Origin: Clostridium sp.
GTDB lineage: Bacteria > Bacillota > Clostridia > Lachnospirales > Lachnospiraceae
Assembly: GCA_004554205.1 (NCBI GenBank)
Contig: SFNH01000027.1
Location: forward strand, 1-19,399
DNA: 19,399 bases
Direction of reading: 5' to 3'
Shown here: one piece after another, positions 6,292 to 13,744 of the stretch
How positions within the stretch are numbered: position 1 is the first letter of the stretch
How the letters are laid out: every line of letters begins with the position of its first letter
The notes under the pieces: model-generated
Seen by the model: only the letters and a program-made list of their open reading frames with translations
What the model was told of the DNA's origin: nothing
Databases searched by the model: none
Position numbers and translations under genes: made by a program

Positions 6292-7020
6292 TCAGGGCGC
6301 CGGTTTAAAAGCATACATACCCCCCGTACCGGTCTCATCGTAGGTATCCAGATACAGCGTACCGCTTAAGCCTTCAAGCTTTGGAAGCATATCGCAAAGC
6401 TCCGCGATCTTTCCGTTTAAGCTCTCATTGCTTCCCAGAACCACCTCCACATTTCCCATGTAAAGGTTCGCCTCGCCGAAGCTGTTGTACTGAATCCTGT
6501 CCACCTCAAGCCCATATATGGACAAAATCTGGGTCAGATTTAATATCTCCTCGAAAATCTGCTCGCTCTCCACGGGGAGCTTCTGATAAAGGGCGATATG
6601 GCCGAATTTTAAGCCCGTGATCCGCGGTACGCCGGAAAGCTCCCGGTTTGCGCTCTCCACGACAATGCCGTCCTTGTCAAAATACATATAGCTGCTCATG
6701 TAGGAAACGCAGCCCACCACGCTCTTTTCGTAGACAATGATCTCGAGACGGTTAAGCCCCTTAAATTCCAGCTTATAATCCTCCACAAACGGGATCTTCT
6801 CATGCTCCTTTAGCCGGTCCCTCAAATAACAGACAGCGGTATTCCTGCTCACCTTGTCCGGAAACAGCAGATTGATAAGCTGCTCGTCGGTGTAGCGCTC
6901 GCTGCCCGTCACCGTAATATCCGTGATCTTCACCGACAAAAACAAGGTGACGAGAAGGAGCGCCACGATCGCCGCTGCCAAAAATATTGTTTTCTTTTTT
7001 CCCGGTAGTCTCTCCCGCAT
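6292..7020 (-). CDS. divIB: Cell division protein DivIB/FtsQ
   Basis: This bitopic divisome protein forms a complex with FtsL and DivIC and links early and late division proteins. The 242-residue product has a short basic N-terminus, one membrane segment (about 11-29) and an extracytoplasmic POTRA-type domain (about 30-100; V-K-I-T-D-I-T-V-T-G-S at its start), followed by the beta domain. The overall length fits DivIB/FtsQ. It begins 7 nt after the murA stop with only a weak AGAGAG site, so it probably depends on coupling to murA. Confidence 0.85.
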   Translation of the reverse strand: MRERLPGKKKTIFLAAAIVALLLVTLFLSVKITDITVTGSERYTDEQLINLLFPDKVSRNTAVCYLRDRLKEHEKIPFVEDYKLEFKGLNRLEIIVYEKSVVGCVSYMSSYMYFDKDGIVVESANRELSGVPRITGLKFGHIALYQKLPVESEQIFEEILNLTQILSIYGLEVDRIQYNSFGEANLYMGNVEVVLGSNESLNGKIAELCDMLPKLEGLSGTLYLDTYDETGTGGMYAFKPAP

Positions 7021-7027
7021 TTTCTCT

Positions 7028-8281
7028 CTAATCCTCTTTCAGAGTGATCTCTGCCCCGGCGCTCTTTAAATCCCGGCAGATATCCTCGTAGCCTCTGTTT
7101 ATATGTTCATAGCCAAGCACTCTCGTCTCCTGCGCGCAGGCAAGCCCGGCGACCACAAGCGCCGCCCCGCCCCGCAGATCCTTCGCAACCACCGTCCCTC
7201 CCCCCAGGGGGCGGACACCATCCACACGGGCCGTCTTTCCGTCTATTATAATATGCGCGCCCATCTTCTGCAATTCCTTTGCGGTAGAAAAACGATTTTC
7301 AAACACGGTCTCGCGGATATGGGAGGTTCCCTCCGCCGTGGCTGCCACCGCCATCATCACTGACTGCAGATCCGTGGAAAATCCCGGATAAGGTCCCGTC
7401 TCAAAGTCCGCTGCCGCCGGGCGCTTCTCCATGGAGACAATAAGCCCCTCCGGCACGATCTTAAGCTTTGCGCCCATGTGCTTTGCAAGCTTAAGAGTGC
7501 TCTCCATGTGGCGCACCGGCGCGCCGGAAAGCAGCACCTCGCCGCCCGCGCTCATCACCGCGCCGAGATATGTGCCCGCCACGATCCGATCCCCCGGTAT
7601 GGCAAAGCTCGCATCGTGGAGGGGGATAGAGCCGCTCACCGTCAGAGTATGAGTGCCGATGCCCGCGATATCTGCTCCCAGCTCCTTAAGGAAAAGACAC
7701 AGCGTCTCAATCTCCGGCTCCAGCGCGGCGCCTTCGATCACCGTTGTCCCCCTGGCCGCGACAGCCGCCAGAAGCACATTCTCGGTTGCCCCCACGCTCG
7801 GGTAGCCAAACCGCACCTCTCCGCCCAAAAGCCCCGGCGTCGATGCGCTGATGCGCTCCCCCTCCACCCGGATCTCGGCTCCCAGCGCCCGAAGACCGTA
7901 TAAATGCAGGTCAATGGGCCGCTTTCCGATAGAGCAGCCGCCGGGGTGGACGGTGACCGCTTTCCCAAACCTTCCGAGCATCGGCCCGAGCAGCATGACG
8001 GAGGAGCGCATCCGGCGCGCAAGGCTGCCCGGTATCTCCGACAATGCCGCCTGCTCCGTGCAGATGGTAAGGCATCCGTCCTCAAGACTGCAGGAGCACC
8101 CCAGATATTCCAATATCCCCATCATACAGATGACATCCTGTATTTCGGGGACATTGGTTATCACGACCGTTCCTCTATGAAGAAGTGATGCTGCCATCAC
8201 AGGCAGCACCGCGTTTTTGGAACCCTGTATATCGATTTTCCCCTTCAAGCACCGTAAGCCCTGGATATGGATCACAGACAA
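7028..8281 (-). CDS. murA: UDP-N-acetylglucosamine 1-carboxyvinyltransferase MurA
   Basis: MurA transfers enolpyruvate from PEP to UDP-GlcNAc, the first committed step of peptidoglycan synthesis and the target of fosfomycin. The 417-residue product has Lys22-Asn23, the catalytic Cys116 in HPGGCSIGKRPIDLH (the loop carrying the fosfomycin-sensitive Cys) and the conserved RGGAALVVAGL near the C-terminus. The start is judged to be TTG at 8281: AGGAGGG (8289-8295) lies 7 nt upstream and the product then begins MSVIHIQG. A GTG at 8299 is in frame but would overlap that ribosome site. Cell wall gene clusters with murA between ftsW and divIB depart from the Bacillus order, where murG and murB occupy this place. 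Confidence 0.95.
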   Translation of the reverse strand: MSVIHIQGLRCLKGKIDIQGSKNAVLPVMAASLLHRGTVVITNVPEIQDVICMMGILEYLGCSCSLEDGCLTICTEQAALSEIPGSLARRMRSSVMLLGPMLGRFGKAVTVHPGGCSIGKRPIDLHLYGLRALGAEIRVEGERISASTPGLLGGEVRFGYPSVGATENVLLAAVAARGTTVIEGAALEPEIETLCLFLKELGADIAGIGTHTLTVSGSIPLHDASFAIPGDRIVAGTYLGAVMSAGGEVLLSGAPVRHMESTLKLAKHMGAKLKIVPEGLIVSMEKRPAAADFETGPYPGFSTDLQSVMMAVAATAEGTSHIRETVFENRFSTAKELQKMGAHIIIDGKTARVDGVRPLGGGTVVAKDLRGGAALVVAGLACAQETRVLGYEHINRGYEDICRDLKSAGAEITLKED

Positions 8282-8347
8282 GCACAATCCCTCCTGCACA
8301 CTCTGCCTATACTTCTATCCTATGTATGCTCTCTGCTCAAGGTGCGC

Positions 8348-9481
8348 TTACTTTTCCAGCTTTATCTGGTTTGATACGCTTAGGACCATGCCCATCTCCA
8401 CCATCAGAAACAGCACCGAGGTGCCCCCGTAGCTGATAAACGGCAGGGTGATGCCCGTATTGGGAATGGTGTTCGTCACAACCGCAATATTTAAGATGAC
8501 CTGGATCGCGATGTGCGCCATAACGCCCACGACGATCAGCGCCCCGAACAGATCCGGCGCATTGTTGGCGATCAGCATAAAGCGGTAGATCATAAACAGG
8601 AAGATCAAAATGACCGACACCGCCCCGAACAGCCCGAGCTCCTCACAGATAATGGAGAAGATCATGTCATTCTGCGCCTCCGGCACAAAGCCCATCTTCT
8701 GGATGCTCTCGCCGAGACCCTTCCCCACCAGACCGCCCGAACCGATCGCGTACAGGCCCTGAAGCACCTGGTAGCCGCCCTCTAACGGGTACGCCTCCGG
8801 ATCCAGCCAGACATGGATCCGCTTTAACTGGTAAGGCTTTAAAAGCTTGATCTTTTCCAGGAAAGTCGCGAGCGGCCCCGCGGCGGCAATAGCCGCCGCG
8901 CCCACCCCCGCGCAGGCGATGAACGGCCATTTCTTCTTGCACGCCACAAACAGCATGACAAAGGCGATGCCGACGATGATGATCCCGGAGCTTAGGTTGT
9001 TTGCCGCGACGATGCCAGCGATGGGGAGCGTCAGCGCCATAACCGCCGCCATATTTTTCCAGTTGTCGATCTTCTTCCCCATCTGGGTGATGACCGCCGC
9101 TAAGAGCACGATCAGCGCGATCTTGACGAACTCCGTCGGCTGGAAGCTGACCGGGCCGACGCCGAGCCACCGCTTCTTTCCGTTTACCTCGCGCCCGAAG
9201 ATCGACACCGCGATCATGAGCACATAGGAAAGAAGGTAGCCAAACAGAGCGAACCTGGCATACCAGTGGTAATCCATCCTGGAAATGGCGAGCGCCAGGA
9301 TAAGGCTGGCTGCCGCAATCTTAAGCTGACGCATCATAAAGTACGACGCGTTGTTGTACTTTAGCTGCGCCGTATAGGAGCTGGCGCTGTAGATCATCAC
9401 CAGCCCGAAAGCCGTCAGAAATATGATACAGAACAAAAGACTGTAATCATAAAACCGCTTCGGCTTATTTCTCTTTGCCAT
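8348..9481 (-). CDS. ftsW: SEDS peptidoglycan polymerase FtsW (SpoVE-like)
   Basis: FtsW polymerises lipid II into septal glycan strands with a partner class B PBP. The 377-residue protein has about ten membrane segments, the family stretch NGKKRWLGVGP..QPTEFVK (about 100-120), the extracellular loop PEAQNDMIFSIICEELG with the probable catalytic Asp272, and the C-terminal FISYGGTS. AGGAGGG precedes the ATG and overlaps the murD stop; the gap is 10 nt. The position is that of spoVE in Bacillus, so a spore cortex role is also possible. The partners are probably the PbpB and SpoVD homologues of this cluster. Confidence 0.93.
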   Translation of the reverse strand: MAKRNKPKRFYDYSLLFCIIFLTAFGLVMIYSASSYTAQLKYNNASYFMMRQLKIAAASLILALAISRMDYHWYARFALFGYLLSYVLMIAVSIFGREVNGKKRWLGVGPVSFQPTEFVKIALIVLLAAVITQMGKKIDNWKNMAAVMALTLPIAGIVAANNLSSGIIIVGIAFVMLFVACKKKWPFIACAGVGAAAIAAAGPLATFLEKIKLLKPYQLKRIHVWLDPEAYPLEGGYQVLQGLYAIGSGGLVGKGLGESIQKMGFVPEAQNDMIFSIICEELGLFGAVSVILIFLFMIYRFMLIANNAPDLFGALIVVGVMAHIAIQVILNIAVVTNTIPNTGITLPFISYGGTSVLFLMVEMGMVLSVSNQIKLEK

Positions 9482-9491
9482 AGGCTCCCTC

Positions 9492-10850
9492 CTACAGATT
9501 TCTCACGCACTCTTTGAAAATGTCGCCGCGCTGCTCATAGTTGTCAAACATTCCCCAGCTTGCGCAGGCCGGGGAGAGCAGCACATTGTCCCCGCTCTCG
9601 GCATAGGCTGCACAGACGCGCACCGCCTCCGGCATATCCTCGGCGTACATGATGTCCGTAAAGCCGTGCGCCTTCGCGCACTCCGCAATCTTGTCGCGGG
9701 TCTGGCCGATGAGCACCAGATACTTTACCTTATCTTTAAACTCCTTAACCCACTCATCATACTCACTGTTCTTGTCATAGCCGCCCGCGATCAAAAGGAT
9801 GGGGCCCGGCATGGCGCGGATCGCCTGGATCGCCGCATCCGGATTCGTCCCCTTGGAGTCGTTGTAATACTTAACGCCTGTGCGCTCCCGCACAAACTCA
9901 ATGCGGTGCTCCACCGCCTTAAACTCCTTCACCACCCTGCGGATCGTATCCATCGGCACACCCATGCAGATGCCGATCGCGACGGCGGCCATCACGTTCT
10001 CGTGGTTGTGCTTCCCTAAAAGCTGCATATCCTCGCGGATATTTAAGACCGCTTCGCTTCTCCCGTCATGGGCATAGATCATCTGATCGCCGTCTAAGTA
10101 CATTCCCTCCTTCAGGGTCTGCGTGGCGGAGAAAAAGATCACCTTCGGTTTTAAGTCTTTGCTCTCGCCGAACTCCCTGAGCGCCGGATCGTCATAATTT
10201 AATACGATGCTGTCGTTCTCGGTCTGATTGGCCGCCACGCGCTTCTTTACCGCGATGTAATTTCCCATCGTGCCGTGGCGGTTCAAGTGATCCGGCGTAA
10301 TATTGAGGATTGCACTCACATTCGGACGAAAATCCATGATCGTTTCAAGCTGGAAGCTCGACACCTCCGCCACCGTCACGGACTTCTCCGTGGTCGCAAG
10401 CGCCGTTTCCGTGTAGGGGGTTCCGATGTTGCCCACAACAGACACATCCTCAAACCATGCTTTCATGATCTCGCCGACAAGCGCCGTGGTGGTAGTCTTT
10501 CCGTTGGTGCCGGTAATGGCGATAAGCTTTCCCTTCGCGACATGGTACGCAAGCTGGATCTCGCTCCAGATCGGGATGTCCGCCCCGTCAAGCACGGAGA
10601 CAAAGGGCGCGTCGAGAGGAATGCCCGGGCTGATGATCGAAAGCTCCACGCCCAGAAGATCAGACCTCGCAAGATCCCCCAGCACGACCGTAAGCTTTGC
10701 GTCCTCATCAAAATTTTCCTTTAACTTCTCCGGGTCCAGCTCACCATTGCCATCGTAGAGCACGACCTCCCCGCCCATTTTAAGGAGAAGCCTTGCGGCG
10801 GCGATCCCGCTTTTCCCGGAACCCGCTACTAATACTTTCTGGCTGCTCAT
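9492..10850 (-). CDS. murD: UDP-N-acetylmuramoyl-L-alanine:D-glutamate ligase MurD
   Basis: MurD adds D-glutamate to UDP-MurNAc-L-Ala, using ATP in the cytoplasm. The 452-residue product has an N-terminal Rossmann domain (GSGKSG about 10-15), the ATP-binding loop GTNGKTTTT (114-122), the NITPDHLNRHGTM segment of the central ligase domain and the NDSKGTNPDA motif before the C-terminal domain. AGGAGG lies 8 nt upstream of the ATG, just after the mraY stop. The other three Mur ligases (MurC, MurE, MurF) are not in the window. Confidence 0.96.
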   Translation of the reverse strand: MSSQKVLVAGSGKSGIAAARLLLKMGGEVVLYDGNGELDPEKLKENFDEDAKLTVVLGDLARSDLLGVELSIISPGIPLDAPFVSVLDGADIPIWSEIQLAYHVAKGKLIAITGTNGKTTTTALVGEIMKAWFEDVSVVGNIGTPYTETALATTEKSVTVAEVSSFQLETIMDFRPNVSAILNITPDHLNRHGTMGNYIAVKKRVAANQTENDSIVLNYDDPALREFGESKDLKPKVIFFSATQTLKEGMYLDGDQMIYAHDGRSEAVLNIREDMQLLGKHNHENVMAAVAIGICMGVPMDTIRRVVKEFKAVEHRIEFVRERTGVKYYNDSKGTNPDAAIQAIRAMPGPILLIAGGYDKNSEYDEWVKEFKDKVKYLVLIGQTRDKIAECAKAHGFTDIMYAEDMPEAVRVCAAYAESGDNVLLSPACASWGMFDNYEQRGDIFKECVRNL

Positions 10851-10866
10851 GTATCTTTCCTCCTAA

Positions 10867-11835
10867 TTATAGTCCTAAGTAAGCGATCAGACAGAGGATT
10901 GCGGTGGTAATGGAAAATACCGCAACGACCCTGGTCTCCGGCCAGCCTCCAAGCTCGAAATGGTGATGGATCGGCGCCATCCGAAAGATCCGCTTCCCGC
11001 CGCTTGCCTTAAAGTAAGTTACCTGTATAATGACGGACAATACCTCCACCAGATAGATCATCCCCACGATCGGGATAAAGAACGGCATCTGCATCATGAA
11101 CGCGCTCGACGCCACAAAACCGCCCAGCGCAAGCGAACCGGTATCGCCCATGAAGACCTTGGCCGGGTATACATTAAACAGCAGAAATCCCAGCAGGCTT
11201 CCCACCACCGCCCCGGTGATCGGACTGATGCCGCTGTCCTCGCCGATCGCCACGATCGTCATGAAGGTTGCGACCAGGATTGTCACGCTGGTGCACAGTC
11301 CGTCCAGTCCGTCGGTGAAATTGACGCCGTTGTCCGTACCCAGAACCACGAAAAATACGAACGGCACAAACAGGATTCCCATATTCATGTAATATCCATT
11401 GTCGAAGCCGCCGGTAAAGGGGATGAGCGCCGCGGTCCCCACCTCCCCGGACTTTGCCAGGTAGTATGTGAAGACACCGGTAATGGCTATCTGACCTAAA
11501 AGCTTCTGCTTCGGATTTAAACCCTCCGACCGCTTCATCACGATCTTGATGTAATCGTCGAGAAATCCGATGATGCCAAAGCCCACGGTCATAAACAGCA
11601 CCGGGATGATCTTCGGATACTCCTTCAGATAAAACAGCGAGGTGATGACAATGCTGGTTAAGATTACCAGCCCTCCCATCGTGGGTGTTCCCTGCTTTTT
11701 TAAATGTGCCTGCGGCCCATCCTCCCGCACCTGCTGCCCGAATTTCAGCTTGTGAAGAAACGGGATCACAATGGGGCAGAGGATCGCGCTGATGGCAAAA
11801 GCGATGATGATCGCCAGTATCGTCTCGTTAATCAT
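10867..11835 (-). CDS. mraY: Phospho-N-acetylmuramoyl-pentapeptide transferase MraY
   Basis: MraY transfers phospho-MurNAc-pentapeptide to undecaprenyl phosphate, making lipid I. The 322-residue protein has about ten membrane segments and the family motifs: GTPTMGG (49-55), FLDDYIK (91-97, catalytic Asp pair), NFTDGLDGL (172-180), MGDTGSLALGG (229-239) and HHHFE (290-294). GAGGAG precedes the ATG by 8 nt. It begins a new promoter block and has a leader with a small ORF and a hairpin. Confidence 0.97.
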   Translation of the reverse strand: MINETILAIIIAFAISAILCPIVIPFLHKLKFGQQVREDGPQAHLKKQGTPTMGGLVILTSIVITSLFYLKEYPKIIPVLFMTVGFGIIGFLDDYIKIVMKRSEGLNPKQKLLGQIAITGVFTYYLAKSGEVGTAALIPFTGGFDNGYYMNMGILFVPFVFFVVLGTDNGVNFTDGLDGLCTSVTILVATFMTIVAIGEDSGISPITGAVVGSLLGFLLFNVYPAKVFMGDTGSLALGGFVASSAFMMQMPFFIPIVGMIYLVEVLSVIIQVTYFKASGGKRIFRMAPIHHHFELGGWPETRVVAVFSITTAILCLIAYLGL

Positions 11836-11859
11836 GATGCACTCCTCAATGTCTATGTA

Positions 11860-11895
11860 TTATGAAAGTCCCGGACGGCCGCCGTCCGCTTTCAT
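11860..11895 (-). CDS. Possible 11-residue leader peptide of mraY
   Basis: After a GCGGAG site (plus 11902-11907) with 6-nt spacing, an ATG opens MKADGGRPGLS followed by TAA. The ORF lies almost entirely inside the hairpin 11863-11894 and ends 24 nt before the mraY ATG. Its place, ribosome site and hairpin suggest translational control or coupling of mraY; the peptide is not one I recognise. Confidence 0.35.
   Translation of the reverse strand: MKADGGRPGLS
11863..11894 (-). promoter_or_regulatory. Hairpin in the mraY leader
   Basis: An inner GGACGG/CCGTCC stem (11873-11878 with 11882-11887) is extended by TGAAAG/CTTTCA (11863-11868 with 11889-11894) across an uneven internal loop. No T-run follows on the minus strand, so it is not a standard terminator. 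It stands between the promoter and the mraY ribosome site. Confidence 0.6.
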
Positions 11896-11914
11896 GTATC
11901 ACTCCGCATTCATA

Positions 11915-11943
11915 AGTATACGTCTTTTCCGGCGAATAATCAA
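11915..11943 (-). promoter_or_regulatory. mraY promoter
   Basis: The minus strand has -35 TTGATT (11938-11943), a 17-bp spacer and -10 TATACT (11915-11920). The expected start is near 11908, about 73 nt upstream of mraY, just after the spoVD stop. No terminator is visible after spoVD, so read-through from the mraZ block is also likely. Confidence 0.75.
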
Positions 11944-11957
11944 CCTCTGTTTGTCTT

Positions 11958-13700
11958 TCATGATGCAGTTTCTTCCTTAGCTTCCTCAATTCCTAAATAC
12001 GGAAGAATATTCTTAAAAAGTTCCGCGATCACCGGCGCCGCGATGGTTCCGCCGTAGTAAATGCCCTGCGGCTCGTCGATCGTGATCAGCGCGATCACCT
12101 GCGGATCGTCCGCCGGGGCGAAGCCGATAAACGAAGAAATATATTTTTTTAAGCTCCTTGGAAGCTTCTCCGAGGTAGCGGTCTTTCCTCCGATCCTGTA
12201 GCCGGGAAGCGCCGCCCTCTTTCCGCTCCCGCCCGCCACCACCTGCTCTAAAATATAGCGCATCGAAGCGCTGGTCTGTTCCGATACAATGTGCTGTTTT
12301 ACCGGATAGCGAAAGCGGTGTATGGTCGTTTCCTCCGAATTTACCACCTTCACGCCGAAATGGGGCGTCACGCGGCTGCCCCCGTTTACGATGGACGCCG
12401 CCGTGGTGATGAGCTGGATCGGCGTGATCTGGAAGGACTGCCCGAAGGACACTGTGGCAAGCTCCACGAGCCCCATATTCTCCTTCTTGTGCATGATCGT
12501 CCCCGCCTCTCCGGGCAGGTCGATCCCCGTTTTGCTCTTCAGCCCAAACTGTTCAAAATAATGATAATAATTATCAATTCCAAGTCTCTGCCCCACATCG
12601 ATGAAAACCGGGTTGCAGGAATTCATCGCGCCCTGCAAAAAGGTCTCCGCGCCATGGCCGCCTACCTTGTGGCAGCGGATCTTCCTGTCCTCGACGATGC
12701 GGAAGCCCGGACATACGAATTTATCGTCCAGCCCCACCACGCCCGCCTCGAGCCCCGCGGCCGCGGTGATGATCTTGAAGGTGGAGCCGGGCTCATAGGT
12801 GTCGTTGATGGCGGGGTTGCGCCACATCTGGTTTAACAGCTCCTGCCTCTCTTTTTCAGATATACCCGCCGGCTCCTCCACATTCAGCGTGAACGGATCA
12901 TTTAAATTAAATTCCGGCACATTCACCATCGCCATGATCTCCCCATTCTTCGGATTCATCACGATGATGGAGACTCTCTTTGCGCCCTTTCGCTCCATGG
13001 TCTCGTACGCCTCCTGCTCCGCGTACTGCTGGATGTTCACATCAAGGCTGATGTGCAGGTCGTTTCCGGGGATTGGCTCGATCCGATCCTCAAAGGCATT
13101 CTCGATCTCCACCCCCGCCGCGTCCGTCATCGTCAGTATCGTCCCGTTCGTCCCCTTAAGGCACGATTCATAGGCGACCTCCAGGCCGATGATGCCCTGG
13201 TTGTCACCGCCGGTAAAGCCAAGCACCTTTGAGGCGAGGCTGTCATAGGGATAATACCGCTTGTAATCCTCGTCAACCTTCACCCCCTCCAGATGGAAAT
13301 TGCGGATCTTATCTCCGGTCTTTTTGTCAACGTTGGTGCGGATGATCTCACGGGAGCTGCGCTTTTCTACCTTTTTGCGCACCTTCTCCTCCTCCATGTC
13401 AAGCTCCCGGCACAGGGTTTCTATGACCTTCTCCCGGTCCCTCACCTGATTGTAGATGACGGAGATCGTGCAGACCGTGCGGTTCGTGGCGATCACCGTT
13501 CCTGTGGCATCCACGATATTTCCCCGCGCCGCCTTGATGGTCCTCTCCCGCTCGTGGAGCTCCTCGGCCATCCGGCTGTAATGCTCAGCCCGGTACATCA
13601 TAAGAAACACAAGCCGCCCTGTAAGTCCCACCGTGCACAGACACAGCAGAGAAAACAGGACGGCGATCCTCGCCCGATGATGAGTCTGGTTGGAACTCAT
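11958..13700 (-). CDS. spoVD: Class B penicillin-binding protein, SpoVD-like
   Basis: This is a peptidoglycan transpeptidase likely to act in spore cortex or septal synthesis. The 580-residue protein has one N-terminal membrane segment (about 13-35), the class B dimerisation region (RGNIVDATG about 59-67) and a transpeptidase domain with Ser306-T-F-Lys309 and SCN (361-363). The third motif reads KTA (506-508) instead of KTG. No PASTA domain is present, unlike Bacillus SpoVD. The order pbpB then spoVD and the high similarity of both proteins suggest tandem duplication. The ATG follows GGGGGT; the gap to pbpB is 44 nt. Confidence 0.85.
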   Translation of the reverse strand: MSSNQTHHRARIAVLFSLLCLCTVGLTGRLVFLMMYRAEHYSRMAEELHERERTIKAARGNIVDATGTVIATNRTVCTISVIYNQVRDREKVIETLCRELDMEEEKVRKKVEKRSSREIIRTNVDKKTGDKIRNFHLEGVKVDEDYKRYYPYDSLASKVLGFTGGDNQGIIGLEVAYESCLKGTNGTILTMTDAAGVEIENAFEDRIEPIPGNDLHISLDVNIQQYAEQEAYETMERKGAKRVSIIVMNPKNGEIMAMVNVPEFNLNDPFTLNVEEPAGISEKERQELLNQMWRNPAINDTYEPGSTFKIITAAAGLEAGVVGLDDKFVCPGFRIVEDRKIRCHKVGGHGAETFLQGAMNSCNPVFIDVGQRLGIDNYYHYFEQFGLKSKTGIDLPGEAGTIMHKKENMGLVELATVSFGQSFQITPIQLITTAASIVNGGSRVTPHFGVKVVNSEETTIHRFRYPVKQHIVSEQTSASMRYILEQVVAGGSGKRAALPGYRIGGKTATSEKLPRSLKKYISSFIGFAPADDPQVIALITIDEPQGIYYGGTIAAPVIAELFKNILPYLGIEEAKEETAS

Positions 13701-13744
13701 TGCCGACCCCCGAAGCCCTCATTATCATAACTTATGAGTCCCGG

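Noticed and set aside
8282..8347. Promoter between ftsW and murA (TTGAGC-17-TAGAAG)
   Set aside because: Both hexamers are poor matches and the genes are close, so read-through explains expression.
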